A DNA stretch of 64,000 nucleotides from Vibrio porteresiae DSM 19223 (GCF_024347055.1 NZ_AP024895.1:868001-932000); one strand, 5' to 3'; counted from the first letter of the stretch, positions 47,651 through 56,864 are shown. Notes: generated by a model from the sequence alone, not told the origin. Numbers and translations: made by a program.

Positions 47651-48663
47651 TGAGCCAAGAATTTAACGTTGCCATTTTAGGGGCAACTGGCGCTGTCGGT
47701 GAAACCATCATCGAAGTGCTTCAGGAACGTAAGTTTCCATTAGGCGAACTCTTTTTGCTAGCGAGCGAGCGTAGTGAAGGAAAATCATACCGTGTGAATG
47801 GCAAAACCATCAGCGTACAAAACGTTGAAGAGTTTGATTGGAGCCAAGCGCATATTGGTCTGTTCTCTGCTGGATCTGAGTTATCGGCACAGTGGGCGCC
47901 AATTGCGGCAGAAGCCGGTGTTGTCGTGATCGATAATACCTCACAATTCCGTTACGACTATGATGTTCCGCTGGTTGTGCCAGAAGTGAACCCTCATGCG
48001 ATTGCAGAGTTTCGTAACCGTAACATCATCGCGAACCCAAACTGTTCAACCATTCAGATGTTGGTGGCTCTAAAACCGATTCAAGATGAAGTGGGTATTG
48101 AGCGTATCAACGTGACTACGTACCAATCGGTTTCTGGTGCGGGTAAAGCGGGTATTGATGAACTTGCTGGTCAAACCGCTCGTCTGCTCAATGGTATTCC
48201 TGCAGAAAACGAAGTGTTTAGCCAACAGATCGCCTTTAACTGTATTCCACAAATCGACGTATTTATGGATAACGGTTACACCAAAGAAGAGATGAAGATG
48301 GTTTGGGAAACCCAAAAAATCTTCAACGATCCAAGTATCATGGTGAACCCAACCTGCGTACGTGTTCCTGTGTTCTACGGTCATGCAGAAGCGGTACACA
48401 TTGAAACTCGTGCTCCAATCGATGCTGAACAAGTGATTGCTTTGCTCGATGAAATGGAAGGCGTAGAAGTATTCCGTGACCAAGACTTCCCAACCCAAGT
48501 CCGTGATGCGGGCGGTAAAGACCACGTTATGGTGGGACGTATCCGTAATGATATTAGCCATCAATGCGGCATTAACATGTGGGTTGTGGCAGATAACGTA
48601 CGTAAAGGTGCGGCAACTAACGCAGTGCAAATTGCAGAATTGCTTATTCGCGATTACTTATAA
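47650..48663 (+). CDS. asd: Aspartate-semialdehyde dehydrogenase Asd
   Basis: A 337-residue enzyme that makes aspartate semialdehyde for lysine, threonine and methionine. The nucleotide loop is ILGATGAVGETI and the catalytic cysteine is Cys132 in NPNCSTIQM. E. coli has the enzymatically inactive paralogue Usg at this locus; here the Cys is present, so this copy looks active. It is translationally coupled to pdxB and may be one of two asd genes in the genome. Confidence 0.95.
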   Translation: MSQEFNVAILGATGAVGETIIEVLQERKFPLGELFLLASERSEGKSYRVNGKTISVQNVEEFDWSQAHIGLFSAGSELSAQWAPIAAEAGVVVIDNTSQFRYDYDVPLVVPEVNPHAIAEFRNRNIIANPNCSTIQMLVALKPIQDEVGIERINVTTYQSVSGAGKAGIDELAGQTARLLNGIPAENEVFSQQIAFNCIPQIDVFMDNGYTKEEMKMVWETQKIFNDPSIMVNPTCVRVPVFYGHAEAVHIETRAPIDAEQVIALLDEMEGVEVFRDQDFPTQVRDAGGKDHVMVGRIRNDISHQCGINMWVVADNVRKGAATNAVQIAELLIRDYL

Positions 48664-48667
48664 TTGG

Positions 48668-48692
48668 TCGATGAGAGTAACACTCTCATCGA
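48668..48692 (+). other. 11-bp perfect hairpin after asd
   Basis: TCGATGAGAGT and ACTCTCATCGA pair around AAC. With no U-tract of its own it precedes the terminator by 8 bases and may protect the mRNA end. Confidence 0.65.
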
Positions 48693-48700
48693 CTGACATA

Positions 48701-48727
48701 AAAAAACCACCTTGCGGTGGTTTTTTT
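48701..48727. terminator. Bidirectional terminator between asd and fur
   Basis: AAAAAACCACC-TTGC-GGTGGTTTTTT; flanked by A and T tracts, it overlaps the fur stop codon and serves both convergent genes. Confidence 0.93.
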
Positions 48728-49175
48728 ATTTTTTCGGTTTGTGTGCGTCTGGGTTACTTTTACAAGAACCATCACCACATTTACCGTATAGGTACAAACT
48801 GTGGTTAGTCAGTTGCACGTTGTACATCGACGCAATTTCGCGTTGACGACGTTCGATAATTTCGTCAGAAAATTCGATCACTTCGCCACAATCTAGACAA
48901 ACTAGATGGTCGTGGTGGTGTTGAGTTGACAGCTCAAAAACCGACTTGCCACCTTCGAAATGGTGACGAGTCACAATACCTGCATCATCAAATTGGTTCA
49001 GAACGCGGTATACGGTTGCAAGACCAATCTCTTCGCCGAGGTCTATCAATTTTTTGTACAGCTCTTCAGCGCTAATATGTTGGCACTCAGGTTGCTGTAA
49101 TACCTCTAAAATCTTAAGCCTTGGAAGGGTTACTTTAAGACCAGCATCCTTTAGCGCTTGGTTATTATCTGACAT
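48726..49175 (-). CDS. fur: Ferric uptake regulator Fur
   Basis: A 149-residue iron-sensing repressor. The winged helix occupies about 1-83 (VTLPRLKILEVLQ, GLATVYRVLNQFDDAG) and the metal/dimer domain the rest, with the HHHDH cluster and CLDCGEV. The ATG at 49175 is by homology; the frame opens further at 49229. A TATAAT (plus-strand ATTATA, 49228-49233) is a candidate -10. In this genome the LysR-lrgAB block separates fur from fldA. Confidence 0.96.
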   Translation of the reverse strand: MSDNNQALKDAGLKVTLPRLKILEVLQQPECQHISAEELYKKLIDLGEEIGLATVYRVLNQFDDAGIVTRHHFEGGKSVFELSTQHHHDHLVCLDCGEVIEFSDEIIERRQREIASMYNVQLTNHSLYLYGKCGDGSCKSNPDAHKPKK

Positions 49176-49621
49176 ATAGTTTCCCGTTGATGATCTGCAG
49201 TAAATAACAGAAGTCAGTGTTGTCCACATTATAGGTTAGTCACGCTGAACAATAAACCACGAAGTTCAAAGGGTTACTTCAATTTCTCTCAATATTGCGC
49301 GCTTTTCTCGCAATATAAAATGCAACCCATTTCGTATATTTCACTGTTGCTGACTAGCAGTTCTCATTTCGAACTAAAGTCTAAGACAACGATTTTCTTA
49401 ATCAGTTTAATTCACACAACTAAAGAATAACACACTCATTTTATTACATAAAACGAATAGTGTGACATCAGATTTATTTATGATTAAAACTGATTTTTAT
49501 TTAAGCTAACCGCTCTATTTGCTATATCAATCTATCAATATAGCTTCTATTTAAAACAATTAATTCAGGCTAATCATTGGCTGAAAATAGCTGAACAATC
49601 TACACAGTTTAGCAGCTAAGC
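49176..49621. other. AT-rich intergenic region upstream of fur
   Basis: 446 bases between fur and the LysR gene, both leftward. It holds the fur promoter near 49228-49256 and the end of the LysR transcript. I see no gene, no clear 19-bp Fur box and no good terminator; from 49400 to 49600 it is strongly AT-rich. Confidence 0.5.
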
Positions 49622-50512
49622 CTATTTTTTCTTTGGTTCAATATACTCTTTACACAGTTTTATTAGGGCATCTGCTGTTTTTGAGACATAACGATCAGCG
49701 TGCCAAATTACACCCAGTGGCCAATCCATCGACGGCACGATAGGTTTTATCAGTACGCCCTCATCCCGAATACGATGACACAAAGGTTCAGGTAAAAACG
49801 CCACGCCCACGCCGCTTTTGACCAGTGCCACCAAAAAGTCCCACTGACTGCTCCGGGCTGAAACTTGCGGTGTATATCCAGCTTGTTGACACAATTTATA
49901 AATGTAATCACTTAAGGTGAACTCTTCGGTATAGAGATAAAACGGCTCTTCCCTGATGTCTTGCCACGTAATGTGGTCGGTTGCATGCCAACGCTCTGTG
50001 TCTGGTAAGATGGCGTGAATTGGGTATTGAGCTAACGGCAATTTCGCCAAGCAGTGATCATGGTGTGAAGTGAGCATAGTGATTGCCATGTCTAAGTCGC
50101 CATTGATCAACGCCTGTTCTATCTTACGTCCACCATATTCTACGATGGTCAACTCAACATTGGGGTAGAGCTGACGGTAGCGTCGAATCAATCCTGCGTA
50201 TAAATGGCCAACCATCGGCGGAATACCTAGGCGTAAGTGCCCACGTTGTAACTCATGCAGATCGACCAACTCCGCGCGTAGCTGATCCATTTGCTCCAGC
50301 ACTTGCTGGGCTCGTTGATAGACTATCTCTCCAGCATCGGTTAACCAAAACCGACGTCCTTCACGGTGGAGCAAAGGTTGATTTAACTCTTGCTCAAGGT
50401 TACGAATCATCTTACTAATCGTCGGTTGAGTGACATACAAGCTTTCCGATGCCCGAGTAAAACTCTGCAATTCAACCAATTTTACGAAATAGCGTAGCGC
50501 TTTAATGTCCAT
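49622..50512 (-). CDS. LysR-family transcriptional regulator (CidR-like)
   Basis: A 296-residue LysR protein: helix-turn-helix at 1-60 (SFTRASESLYVTQPTISKMI) and a substrate-binding domain from about 90. Its divergent position next to an lrgA/lrgB pair is the arrangement of CidR-type regulators that control LrgAB/CidAB, so local control is likely. The effector is unknown (acetate or pyruvate in related systems). The start is 130 bases from lrgA. Confidence 0.88.
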   Translation of the reverse strand: MDIKALRYFVKLVELQSFTRASESLYVTQPTISKMIRNLEQELNQPLLHREGRRFWLTDAGEIVYQRAQQVLEQMDQLRAELVDLHELQRGHLRLGIPPMVGHLYAGLIRRYRQLYPNVELTIVEYGGRKIEQALINGDLDMAITMLTSHHDHCLAKLPLAQYPIHAILPDTERWHATDHITWQDIREEPFYLYTEEFTLSDYIYKLCQQAGYTPQVSARSSQWDFLVALVKSGVGVAFLPEPLCHRIRDEGVLIKPIVPSMDWPLGVIWHADRYVSKTADALIKLCKEYIEPKKK

Positions 50513-50580
50513 AGGAGTGCACTTATTTCAGTTCTGTTGAAGTATTCCATTTTGGCATGGTTTTGATAATAAAAAGTCAT

Positions 50581-50624
50581 TTTGTGATGGTTTTGTGGGT
50601 TACTATAATGTGACAAATTTCACA
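50581..50624 (+). promoter_or_regulatory. lrgAB promoter with a perfect CRP-type site
   Basis: TTTGTG (50581-50586), 17 bases, TATAAT (50604-50609), overlapped at its last base by TGTGA-CAAATT-TCACA (50609-50624), a perfect half-site pair for CRP. The site centres on the expected transcript start, so CRP-cAMP should repress rather than activate. Confidence 0.7.
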
Positions 50625-50642
50625 AAATGAGTGTTAACCACG

Positions 50643-51068
50643 ATGAACAAAATAGGAAATGTCGCCTTGACCATCATGCAAGTGGTGTGTCTCTCCGCCA
50701 TTTGGTTTGCAGCCGATTATCTGGTAAAGCGTTTTCATTTGCCTATCCCAGCCAATCTTACAGGTCTTTTACTACTCTTGATGCTGGTGTTTAGCCGCGT
50801 GATCAATGTGGAGTGGTTAAGACGTGGTGCAACGTGGTTATTGGCGGAAATGTTGCTGTTTTTCGTTCCTGCTGTGGTCACCGTTGTGAACTATAAATCT
50901 TTGATGGAGCAAGAAGGGCTGCAAATTATCGCAGTACTGTTTATTAGTACGGCGCTGGTCATTGGCGTTACAGCTTGGGTAGTTGACCGTGTTTATCGAT
51001 TTGAATTGGCGATGTCACGACGTAAAAGTAATCGTCACGCTCAACGGTTAGTAAGAGTAGGGCGTTAA
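50643..51068 (+). CDS. LrgA/CidA family membrane protein
   Basis: A 141-residue protein with four hydrophobic helices, including LPIPANLTGLLLLLMLVFS and the WLLAEMLLFFVPAVV segment typical of LrgA. The family was described as holin-like, and in Bacillus and Streptococcus LrgA/LrgB act in pyruvate uptake. The ATG at 50643 fits the family; GAG eleven bases upstream is a weak ribosome site. lrgB follows directly. Confidence 0.88.
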   Translation: MNKIGNVALTIMQVVCLSAIWFAADYLVKRFHLPIPANLTGLLLLLMLVFSRVINVEWLRRGATWLLAEMLLFFVPAVVTVVNYKSLMEQEGLQIIAVLFISTALVIGVTAWVVDRVYRFELAMSRRKSNRHAQRLVRVGR

Positions 51069-51767
51069 ATGATGTTGTGGTCAAATTATGGGGTTGGTTT
51101 AGTCTGTTTCGTGATGACTGTTGTGCTCTACTACGTTAGTAAGCAGTTGTATAGTCGAAAGAAAAGTATTTTTTTAATGCCATTGATGCTGGCACCACTG
51201 CTGTTGGTTGCTATGGTGATGGTATTCCGTATTCCTTACCAATCTTATATGGAAGATTCCCATTGGCTGATGTGGATGTTAGGCCCAGCTACCGTGGCGT
51301 TTGCGATTCCTGTTTACGATAACCGCGAGTTGATTCGCCGCCACTGGTTGTCTTTATCGATTGGTGTCATGGTCTCTGTGATTGTTGCGGTCTCTAGTAC
51401 GGTGCTTTTGGCGCGTCTGTTTCATTTGCCAGAGCTACTGCAACGCAGTTTAGCAATGCGTTCGATTACTACTCCATTTGCAGTAGAAGCAACCAAATCT
51501 GTCGGTGGGCAAAGTGACCTTACCGCGCTGTTTGTGGTACTGACTGGCTTAATTGGTATGGCAATTGGTGAAGTGATTCTTACGGTACTGTCGATTCGTT
51601 CGCGTTTAGGTAAAGGGGCCAGCTTAGGTGCTTCTGCACATGGCGCCGGTACGGCAAAAGCTTATCAATTAGGCAGTTCTGAAGGGGTGGTTTCGAGCGT
51701 AGTGATGATGATTGCGGGTATGGTGACTGTGCTTTTAGCGCCAACCATTGGTCATATTTTGTGGTAA
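51069..51767 (+). CDS. LrgB family membrane protein
   Basis: A 232-residue protein with about six membrane helices and the LrgB motifs RSITTPFAVEATKSVGG and GASAHGAGTAKAYQLG. It is the partner of the preceding LrgA protein; together they form a membrane complex proposed to move pyruvate or to affect murein hydrolases. The ATG begins immediately after the lrgA stop. Ends at a strong terminator. Confidence 0.9.
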   Translation: MMLWSNYGVGLVCFVMTVVLYYVSKQLYSRKKSIFLMPLMLAPLLLVAMVMVFRIPYQSYMEDSHWLMWMLGPATVAFAIPVYDNRELIRRHWLSLSIGVMVSVIVAVSSTVLLARLFHLPELLQRSLAMRSITTPFAVEATKSVGGQSDLTALFVVLTGLIGMAIGEVILTVLSIRSRLGKGASLGASAHGAGTAKAYQLGSSEGVVSSVVMMIAGMVTVLLAPTIGHILW

Positions 51768-51815
51768 CTCGGTAGGCTGTTCGTCCAGTAATGAATTTTA
51801 TCCGCCAATAGATAT

Positions 51816-51845
51816 AAAAAATCCCCCAACGTTGGGGGATTTTTG
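51816..51845. terminator. Bidirectional terminator between lrgB and fldA
   Basis: AAAAATCCCCCAAC and GTTGGGGGATTTTT form a perfect palindrome with A/T flanks on both sides, between convergent genes. Confidence 0.93.
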
Positions 51846-51871
51846 ATCTGGTAAAGAAATAATCTTAGTGA

Positions 51872-52399
51872 TTAGTCTTCAAGTTCAGCCAGACACATCT
51901 CTTCATATACTTGGCTTACCCAAGCAGAAACACGTTGTTCAGTCAGCTCTGGTTGACGGTCTTCATCGATACATAGACCAACAAAGTGGTTGTCATCAAC
52001 AAGCGCTTTTGATGCTTCGAATTCGTAGCCTGCAGTTGACCAGTTACCGACGATAGTTGCGCCTTTAGCTTCAACGATATCGCGAACAGTGCCCATAGCG
52101 TCACAGAAATATTCTGCGTAGTCTTCTTGGTCACCACAACCGAAAATAGCAACAAGCTTAGTTGAGAAATCAATGGTTTCTAGTTCTGGGAAAAAGTCAT
52201 CCCAGTCACATTGCGCTTCGCCGTAGTACCAAGTAGGGATACCTAGTAGCAGTAGATCGAAATTATCGATGTCTTCTTTACTGCTTTTTGCGATGTCTTG
52301 AACATGAACTAGCTTTTCACCAAGCTTTTTCTGAATCATCTTTGCAACAGCTTCGGTGTTGCCAGTATCACTACCAAAGAAGATACCTACACTTGCCAT
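51872..52399 (-). CDS. fldA: Flavodoxin FldA
   Basis: A 175-residue FMN electron carrier. The phosphate loop is FGSDTGNTEAVA, and the FMN-stacking regions PTWYYGEAQCDWDDF and FGCGDQEDYAEYFCDAMG are intact. It reduces enzymes such as ribonucleotide reductase activase and methionine synthase. AGGTAATG precedes the ATG. Its upstream leader contains two inverted repeats. Confidence 0.96.
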   Translation of the reverse strand: MASVGIFFGSDTGNTEAVAKMIQKKLGEKLVHVQDIAKSSKEDIDNFDLLLLGIPTWYYGEAQCDWDDFFPELETIDFSTKLVAIFGCGDQEDYAEYFCDAMGTVRDIVEAKGATIVGNWSTAGYEFEASKALVDDNHFVGLCIDEDRQPELTEQRVSAWVSQVYEEMCLAELED

Positions 52400-52766
52400 A
52401 GAATCATTACCTTTAAATTGTTATGGGTGAACTCTCTGTGTTAAGTCACTATATCAATTGACCACAGAGTTAACACTCAGTTGCAACAGAACTGAGTTAT
52501 CCTGTTCAACCTGAAAAAAGAAAGAACTTTATTAATTGACGACTAACAGCTTGTTTTTACGTGTTTCTCTTTGCAACATCAGAGTGCAAAAAGACGTTTG
52601 CTTAGCACCAGCAAGGCTGTGGACGATGAAGCCAAATGATAAAGCAAATTCTTACGCCAATTTTTATGGGCGCATAATAACACTGTTAAACGGCAAAGTT
52701 AATGTACCAATCGGTCTCTTTCAAGCCGATCAAACGCAAAAGGCGTTTTTATCCTGCAAGTCTTCG
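52400..52766. other. fldA upstream region with two inverted repeats
   Basis: 367 bases between fldA and ybfF. CTCTGTG (52434-52440) pairs with CACAGAG (52463-52469), and ACTCAGTT (52475-52482) pairs with AACTGAGT (52490-52497) around a 7-base loop. Both could fold in the fldA leader or mark operators. A frame at 52536-52778 has no ribosome site and odd composition; I do not call it. The rest shows nothing I can name. Confidence 0.5.
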
Positions 52767-53534
52767 TTATGCCGTTAAAAATTTACGAATCGCGCGTAAG
52801 ACTTCCGCTGGCTTTTCTGAATGTAACCAGTGGCCTGTATTGGCAACAACGTGGGCACGAGCTTGGGGAAACTGCGCTTGAATCTCACTTTGGTATTCGG
52901 CGGTGACGTATTCAGACAAACCACCTTTAATAAACAGTGTTGGGATAGAGCAAGGTTCAATGGTGTTCCAGCCCAAAATATCCCAATAGTTTTTTTCCAA
53001 AGAGCGAACATTAAAACGCCAATCCATGTATTCGCCATTATTGTAGAGTGACTTGCCAATGAACTGGCGTACACCTTCAATTTCGATATGCTGTGCCAAA
53101 AGCGCCATTGCATCGCGGCGGTTGGTGGGTTTTGCATCAATCACGGCATTTAAGCCAGCAAACACATTATCGTGACGACGAGTGGTATAGGCGACAGGTG
53201 CCATGTCGAGCACCACCAATTGAATCACCACATCCGGCGCGATTGCAGCAAGTTTCATCGCCGCTTTGCCGCCCATAGAATGGCCGATCACGATCGCTTG
53301 ATTGATGGCTAAATGATCCAATAACTGTTTGATATCTTGCGCTAAAAGTTCGTAATTGTGCTCATCGCTATGCAATGAAAGTCCATGATTACGCAGATCG
53401 ATACTGAGTACTTGGTGATCGTTTTTAAGATCGCGAGCCAACAGCCCGAGATTGTCCAAATTACCAAATAATCCGTGGATCAAAACAATGGTGTGACCCT
53501 CACCTTCTAGTTTGTAATTGAGAAGAGCTGACAT
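52767..53534 (-). CDS. ybfF: Alpha/beta hydrolase YbfF (acyl-CoA esterase-like)
   Basis: A 255-residue esterase. The nucleophile elbow is GHSMGG, the oxyanion region HGLFGNLDNLG, and the catalytic His lies in NTGHWLHSEKP. E. coli YbfF hydrolyses acyl-CoA and malonyl-CoA esters in vitro. Divergent from seqA, as in E. coli. Confidence 0.92.
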   Translation of the reverse strand: MSALLNYKLEGEGHTIVLIHGLFGNLDNLGLLARDLKNDHQVLSIDLRNHGLSLHSDEHNYELLAQDIKQLLDHLAINQAIVIGHSMGGKAAMKLAAIAPDVVIQLVVLDMAPVAYTTRRHDNVFAGLNAVIDAKPTNRRDAMALLAQHIEIEGVRQFIGKSLYNNGEYMDWRFNVRSLEKNYWDILGWNTIEPCSIPTLFIKGGLSEYVTAEYQSEIQAQFPQARAHVVANTGHWLHSEKPAEVLRAIRKFLTA

Positions 53535-53626
53535 TTTATCTTATTAGTGATTGGTTTAACGTAGAGTCTGAGCGAAGATCTCGCTATAATCCCTCTGAGT
53601 TTAAACATTGAGATTGTGAAAAGCGA

Positions 53627-54184
53627 ATGAAAACAATTGAGGTTGATGAGGATCTATACCGTTTTATTGCTAGCCAGACCCTACATATTGGGGAAAGTGC
53701 TTCCGATATTTTGCGCCGTTTATTGAACGTGAATGCGCAAAATAGCAGTCGCACTCCAGCTTCCGCTCCTAAAGCAGAAGCCGTCGTGCAGCAACCGGCT
53801 ATAGTGATGAGTAAGGATGCGGCTCAAGAGAAGAAAGTGGATTGCGTCAAAGAGATGCGTTCTCTATTGATCTCTGACGAGTTTGCAGGTCTTAAAAAGG
53901 CCGTCGATCGTTTTATTTTGGTTCTTTCGACTCTGCACCGAATCGATCCAGTCAGTTTCTCCGATGCAATGTCAGTGAAGGGCCGCAAACGCGTTTACTT
54001 TGCCGATAATGAGCAAACGCTACTGGCTCATGGTCAAACGACCAAACCTAAATCGATTCCTAATTCACCTTTCTGGGTGATCACTAATAATAACACCAGT
54101 CGCAAACAGCAGATGGTTGAGCAGGTGATGTCACTAATGAACTTCCCTGCAGACATTATCGAGAAAGTAACGCATGCAATTTAA
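53627..54184 (+). CDS. seqA: Replication sequestration protein SeqA
   Basis: A 185-residue protein that binds hemimethylated GATC and delays re-initiation at oriC. The N-terminal multimerisation helix is KTIEVDEDLYRFIASQT, then a linker, and the DNA-binding domain with SGRKR-like KGRKRVYFADN and NNNTSRKQQMVEQVM. pgm follows. Confidence 0.95.
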   Translation: MKTIEVDEDLYRFIASQTLHIGESASDILRRLLNVNAQNSSRTPASAPKAEAVVQQPAIVMSKDAAQEKKVDCVKEMRSLLISDEFAGLKKAVDRFILVLSTLHRIDPVSFSDAMSVKGRKRVYFADNEQTLLAHGQTTKPKSIPNSPFWVITNNNTSRKQQMVEQVMSLMNFPADIIEKVTHAI

Positions 54185-54221
54185 CTTGCATCGGACACTG
54201 GATGGACAAAAAGTCTGATTG

Positions 54222-54266
54222 AAACCTCATAATAGGCGCTGAAAAGACCGTATTATGGGGTTTTTG
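54222..54266 (+). terminator. Terminator-like hairpin after seqA
   Basis: AAACCTCATAATA (54222-54234) pairs with TATTATGGGGTTT (54251-54263) with G-T pairs and a 16-base loop, then TT. It lies 30 bases before pgm. Confidence 0.7.
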
Positions 54267-54292
54267 TTTGCATTTTTTTATAAGGATGTCAT

Positions 54293-55939
54293 ATGGCTAT
54301 GCACCCTCGAGCAGGGCAAAAAGCGCTTCAAGAGGACCTGAATAATATCCCGGCCCTTGTAGCGAATTACTATCTTCTCCAGCCAGATCCCCACAATCCG
54401 CAACATAAAGTGGAATTTGGTACATCTGGTCATCGCGGCAGTTCTGATAAATCCACTTTCAACGAAAAGCATATCCTAGCGATTACGCAAGCCGTCGTGG
54501 ATGTTCGCGCAGATCAAAACACTACTGGTCCAATGTTTGTGGGTAAAGATACCCATGCACTATCTGAACCTGCGTTCAGTAGCGTAGTGGAAGTCCTGAT
54601 TGCTAACGGTATCGAAGTCATCGCCCAAGCTCATAATGGCTACACACCAACCCCAGGTGTTTCTCATGCGATTCTGACTTATAACCAGACTCACCAACAA
54701 AAAGCCGACGGCATCGTGATTACTCCGTCGCACAACCCACCACAAGATGGCGGCATCAAATATAACCCAGTGCATGGCGGTCCAGCAGAAGCTGAACTGA
54801 CTCAAGCTGTTCAAGACCGCGCCAATCAATATATCGCGAACCAATTGGAAGGCGTGAAACGCATTTCGATCGTGGAAGCAAAACAGTCACCACTGTTTCG
54901 CGAAGTGGATCTTGTCCAACCTTATATCGACGATCTCGTCAATGTCGTGGATATGGAAGCGATCCAAAAAGCGGATTTGAAATTGGGTGTAGATCCACTC
55001 GGTGGTAGTGGTATCGATTACTGGCGTCGTATCGGTAAACAATACCAATTGAATTTAACTTTGGTCAGCGAAGCGATTGATCCAAGTTTCCAATTTATGT
55101 CACTAGATAAAGATGGCGTGATCCGTATGGACTGTTCATCACCTTATGCGATGGCCGGCTTACTGTCGCTAAAAGATGAATATGATCTAGCGTTTGGCAA
55201 TGACCCAGATTACGACCGCCACGGTATCGTGACACCAAAAGGTTTGATGAATCCAAACCACTTCCTAGCAGTATGTATCGACTACCTATACCGTCACCGT
55301 GAGGGTTGGGCAAAAGATGTGGCTGTAGGTAAAACACTGGTTTCCAGTGCCATGATTGACAAAGTAGTCGCTGACCTTGGTCGTGAGCTGTGTGAAGTGC
55401 CTGTTGGCTTCAAATGGTTTGTTGATGGTCTTTATACTGGTCGTTTTGGTTTCGGTGGTGAAGAGAGTGCTGGGGCTTCTTTCTTACGTAAAGATGGTAC
55501 ACCTTGGTCGACCGACAAAGATGGCATTATCTTGTGTCTACTTGCAGCTGAAATTACTGCGGTAACCGGTAAGAATCCTCAACAATATTACGATGAGCTG
55601 GCAGCAAAACATGGTGAGTCTCACTATGCTCGTTTGCAAGCAGTTGCTAATGGCCCACAGAAAGATGTGCTGAAAAAGCTCTCCCCAGAGATGGTGTCTG
55701 CACAAACTCTAGCGGGTGATCCTATTGTGGCTCGTCTTACTCATGCACCAGGTAACGGCGCAGCAATCGGCGGCTTGAAAGTTGTGACCGATTACGGTTG
55801 GTTTGCTGCTCGTCCATCTGGTACCGAAGACATCTATAAAATTTACTGCGAAAGTTTCAAAGGTGAAGAGCACCTGAAACTGATCGAAGCGGAAGCTCAA
55901 GCTATTGTAAACCAAGTATTTAAAGACGCTGGTTTATAA
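54293..55939 (+). CDS. pgm: Phosphoglucomutase Pgm
   Basis: A 548-residue alpha-D-phosphohexomutase interconverting glucose-1- and glucose-6-phosphate. The phosphoserine motif is [11 protein letters not shown], the metal loop NDPDYDRHG, and the sugar- and phosphate-binding motifs GEESAGASF and [15 protein letters not shown] lies 6 bases before the ATG at 54293. Confidence 0.97.
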   Translation: MAMHPRAGQKALQEDLNNIPALVANYYLLQPDPHNPQHKVEFGTSGHRGSSDKSTFNEKHILAITQAVVDVRADQNTTGPMFVGKDTHALSEPAFSSVVEVLIANGIEVIAQAHNGYTPTPGVSHAILTYNQTHQQKADGIVITPSHNPPQDGGIKYNPVHGGPAEAELTQAVQDRANQYIANQLEGVKRISIVEAKQSPLFREVDLVQPYIDDLVNVVDMEAIQKADLKLGVDPLGGSGIDYWRRIGKQYQLNLTLVSEAIDPSFQFMSLDKDGVIRMDCSSPYAMAGLLSLKDEYDLAFGNDPDYDRHGIVTPKGLMNPNHFLAVCIDYLYRHREGWAKDVAVGKTLVSSAMIDKVVADLGRELCEVPVGFKWFVDGLYTGRFGFGGEESAGASFLRKDGTPWSTDKDGIILCLLAAEITAVTGKNPQQYYDELAAKHGESHYARLQAVANGPQKDVLKKLSPEMVSAQTLAGDPIVARLTHAPGNGAAIGGLKVVTDYGWFAARPSGTEDIYKIYCESFKGEEHLKLIEAEAQAIVNQVFKDAGL

Positions 55940-55983
55940 TATTTGACGTTTTGCTAAGCGAAGCGCAGTAAAGCAAAGTAACG

Positions 55984-56016
55984 AAAGGGAGACAAATGAT
56001 TGGTCTCCCTTTTTTA
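55984..56016 (+). terminator. Intrinsic terminator after pgm
   Basis: AAAGGGAGAC and GTCTCCCTTT around a 9-base loop, followed by TTT. Confidence 0.92.
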
Positions 56017-56026
56017 TTGTGGAAAA

Positions 56027-56782
56027 TTAGGCCGAGGTATTGTTTGGCCAAGTGTCAGGCACAATAAACCAAAACACGCCAGAGGCGCTTTGGCAGTGGA
56101 CAAACCCCGCTTCATTACCTTGATATATTGGACTTGCTGCAGATTTCCCAGTGATCCACTGCGGCTTGTCTAATAGATACAGTATTTCACCTATCAAGGC
56201 TTGTTGATGTTGGAAACACCAATGGCCGACGATGCGATCAGGATTTAAAGTGATTGCCGAACAATGGGTAGGAACCGGCTCTGGTTCAAACGGGTTGGTA
56301 TAAAGTCGCCCTTGCATGAGTAAATGTTGGCTAGGGGTGCCAAATTGAGGATAGGCATCAGTAAATTCGACTGTCTGAGAAAAGGGCAGTTGCCGCTCAA
56401 GCATGTGTTTTATTTTAATATCTAGCCTGTCTTTGGCATTGGGACCATACCAGTAGCCTTGATACAAGAGATAAAACTTGATCGCCACTTCCCAGTGTTG
56501 CCATTCACCCTCCTGTGTTTCCACCACAAAATCGACCGCGCCTAAGGTTTTGCCTTGATGGTTTATCTGTAGCTCTTCTTCTATCGCGACGTAGCGATCA
56601 CAGTGACGAAATAGCACCGAACAGAGATATTGATAGAGAAAACCAAGGCGTTGGTTACCGGTATACGCCGGTAAATCCTGTGGGCTTGGTTGAGAAAATG
56701 GAGAAAAAACTTCAATTGGAACTGAACCGAGCAGAAGTGACGGCGTAGTAATGATCCAATCGGATAATAAACGAAGATTCAT
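56027..56782 (-). CDS. DUF1853 family protein
   Basis: About 251 residues resembling DUF1853, of unknown function. About residues 80-110 hold GAVDFVVET and, after a short turn, HWEVAIKFYL: an Asp and an ExK on neighbouring strands, the spacing seen in PD-(D/E)XK nuclease-like folds. That is a motif-level hint, not proof. I prefer the ATG at 56782; the frame continues to 56818. It is convergent with pgm and divergent from the Nif3-family gene. Confidence 0.75.
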   Translation of the reverse strand: MNLRLLSDWIITTPSLLLGSVPIEVFSPFSQPSPQDLPAYTGNQRLGFLYQYLCSVLFRHCDRYVAIEEELQINHQGKTLGAVDFVVETQEGEWQHWEVAIKFYLLYQGYWYGPNAKDRLDIKIKHMLERQLPFSQTVEFTDAYPQFGTPSQHLLMQGRLYTNPFEPEPVPTHCSAITLNPDRIVGHWCFQHQQALIGEILYLLDKPQWITGKSAASPIYQGNEAGFVHCQSASGVFWFIVPDTWPNNTSA

Positions 56783-56864
56783 GCTGGTTAACCTAAGGGT
56801 GTTTCGACAATCGTCCATTAAATTGTTATAACCTCACCATCAACTGGATGCAATGGAACAAACC

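Noticed and set aside
52536..52778. Possible small gene between fldA and ybfF
   Set aside because: No ribosome site, unusual composition, overlap with the end of ybfF, and no recognisable domain.
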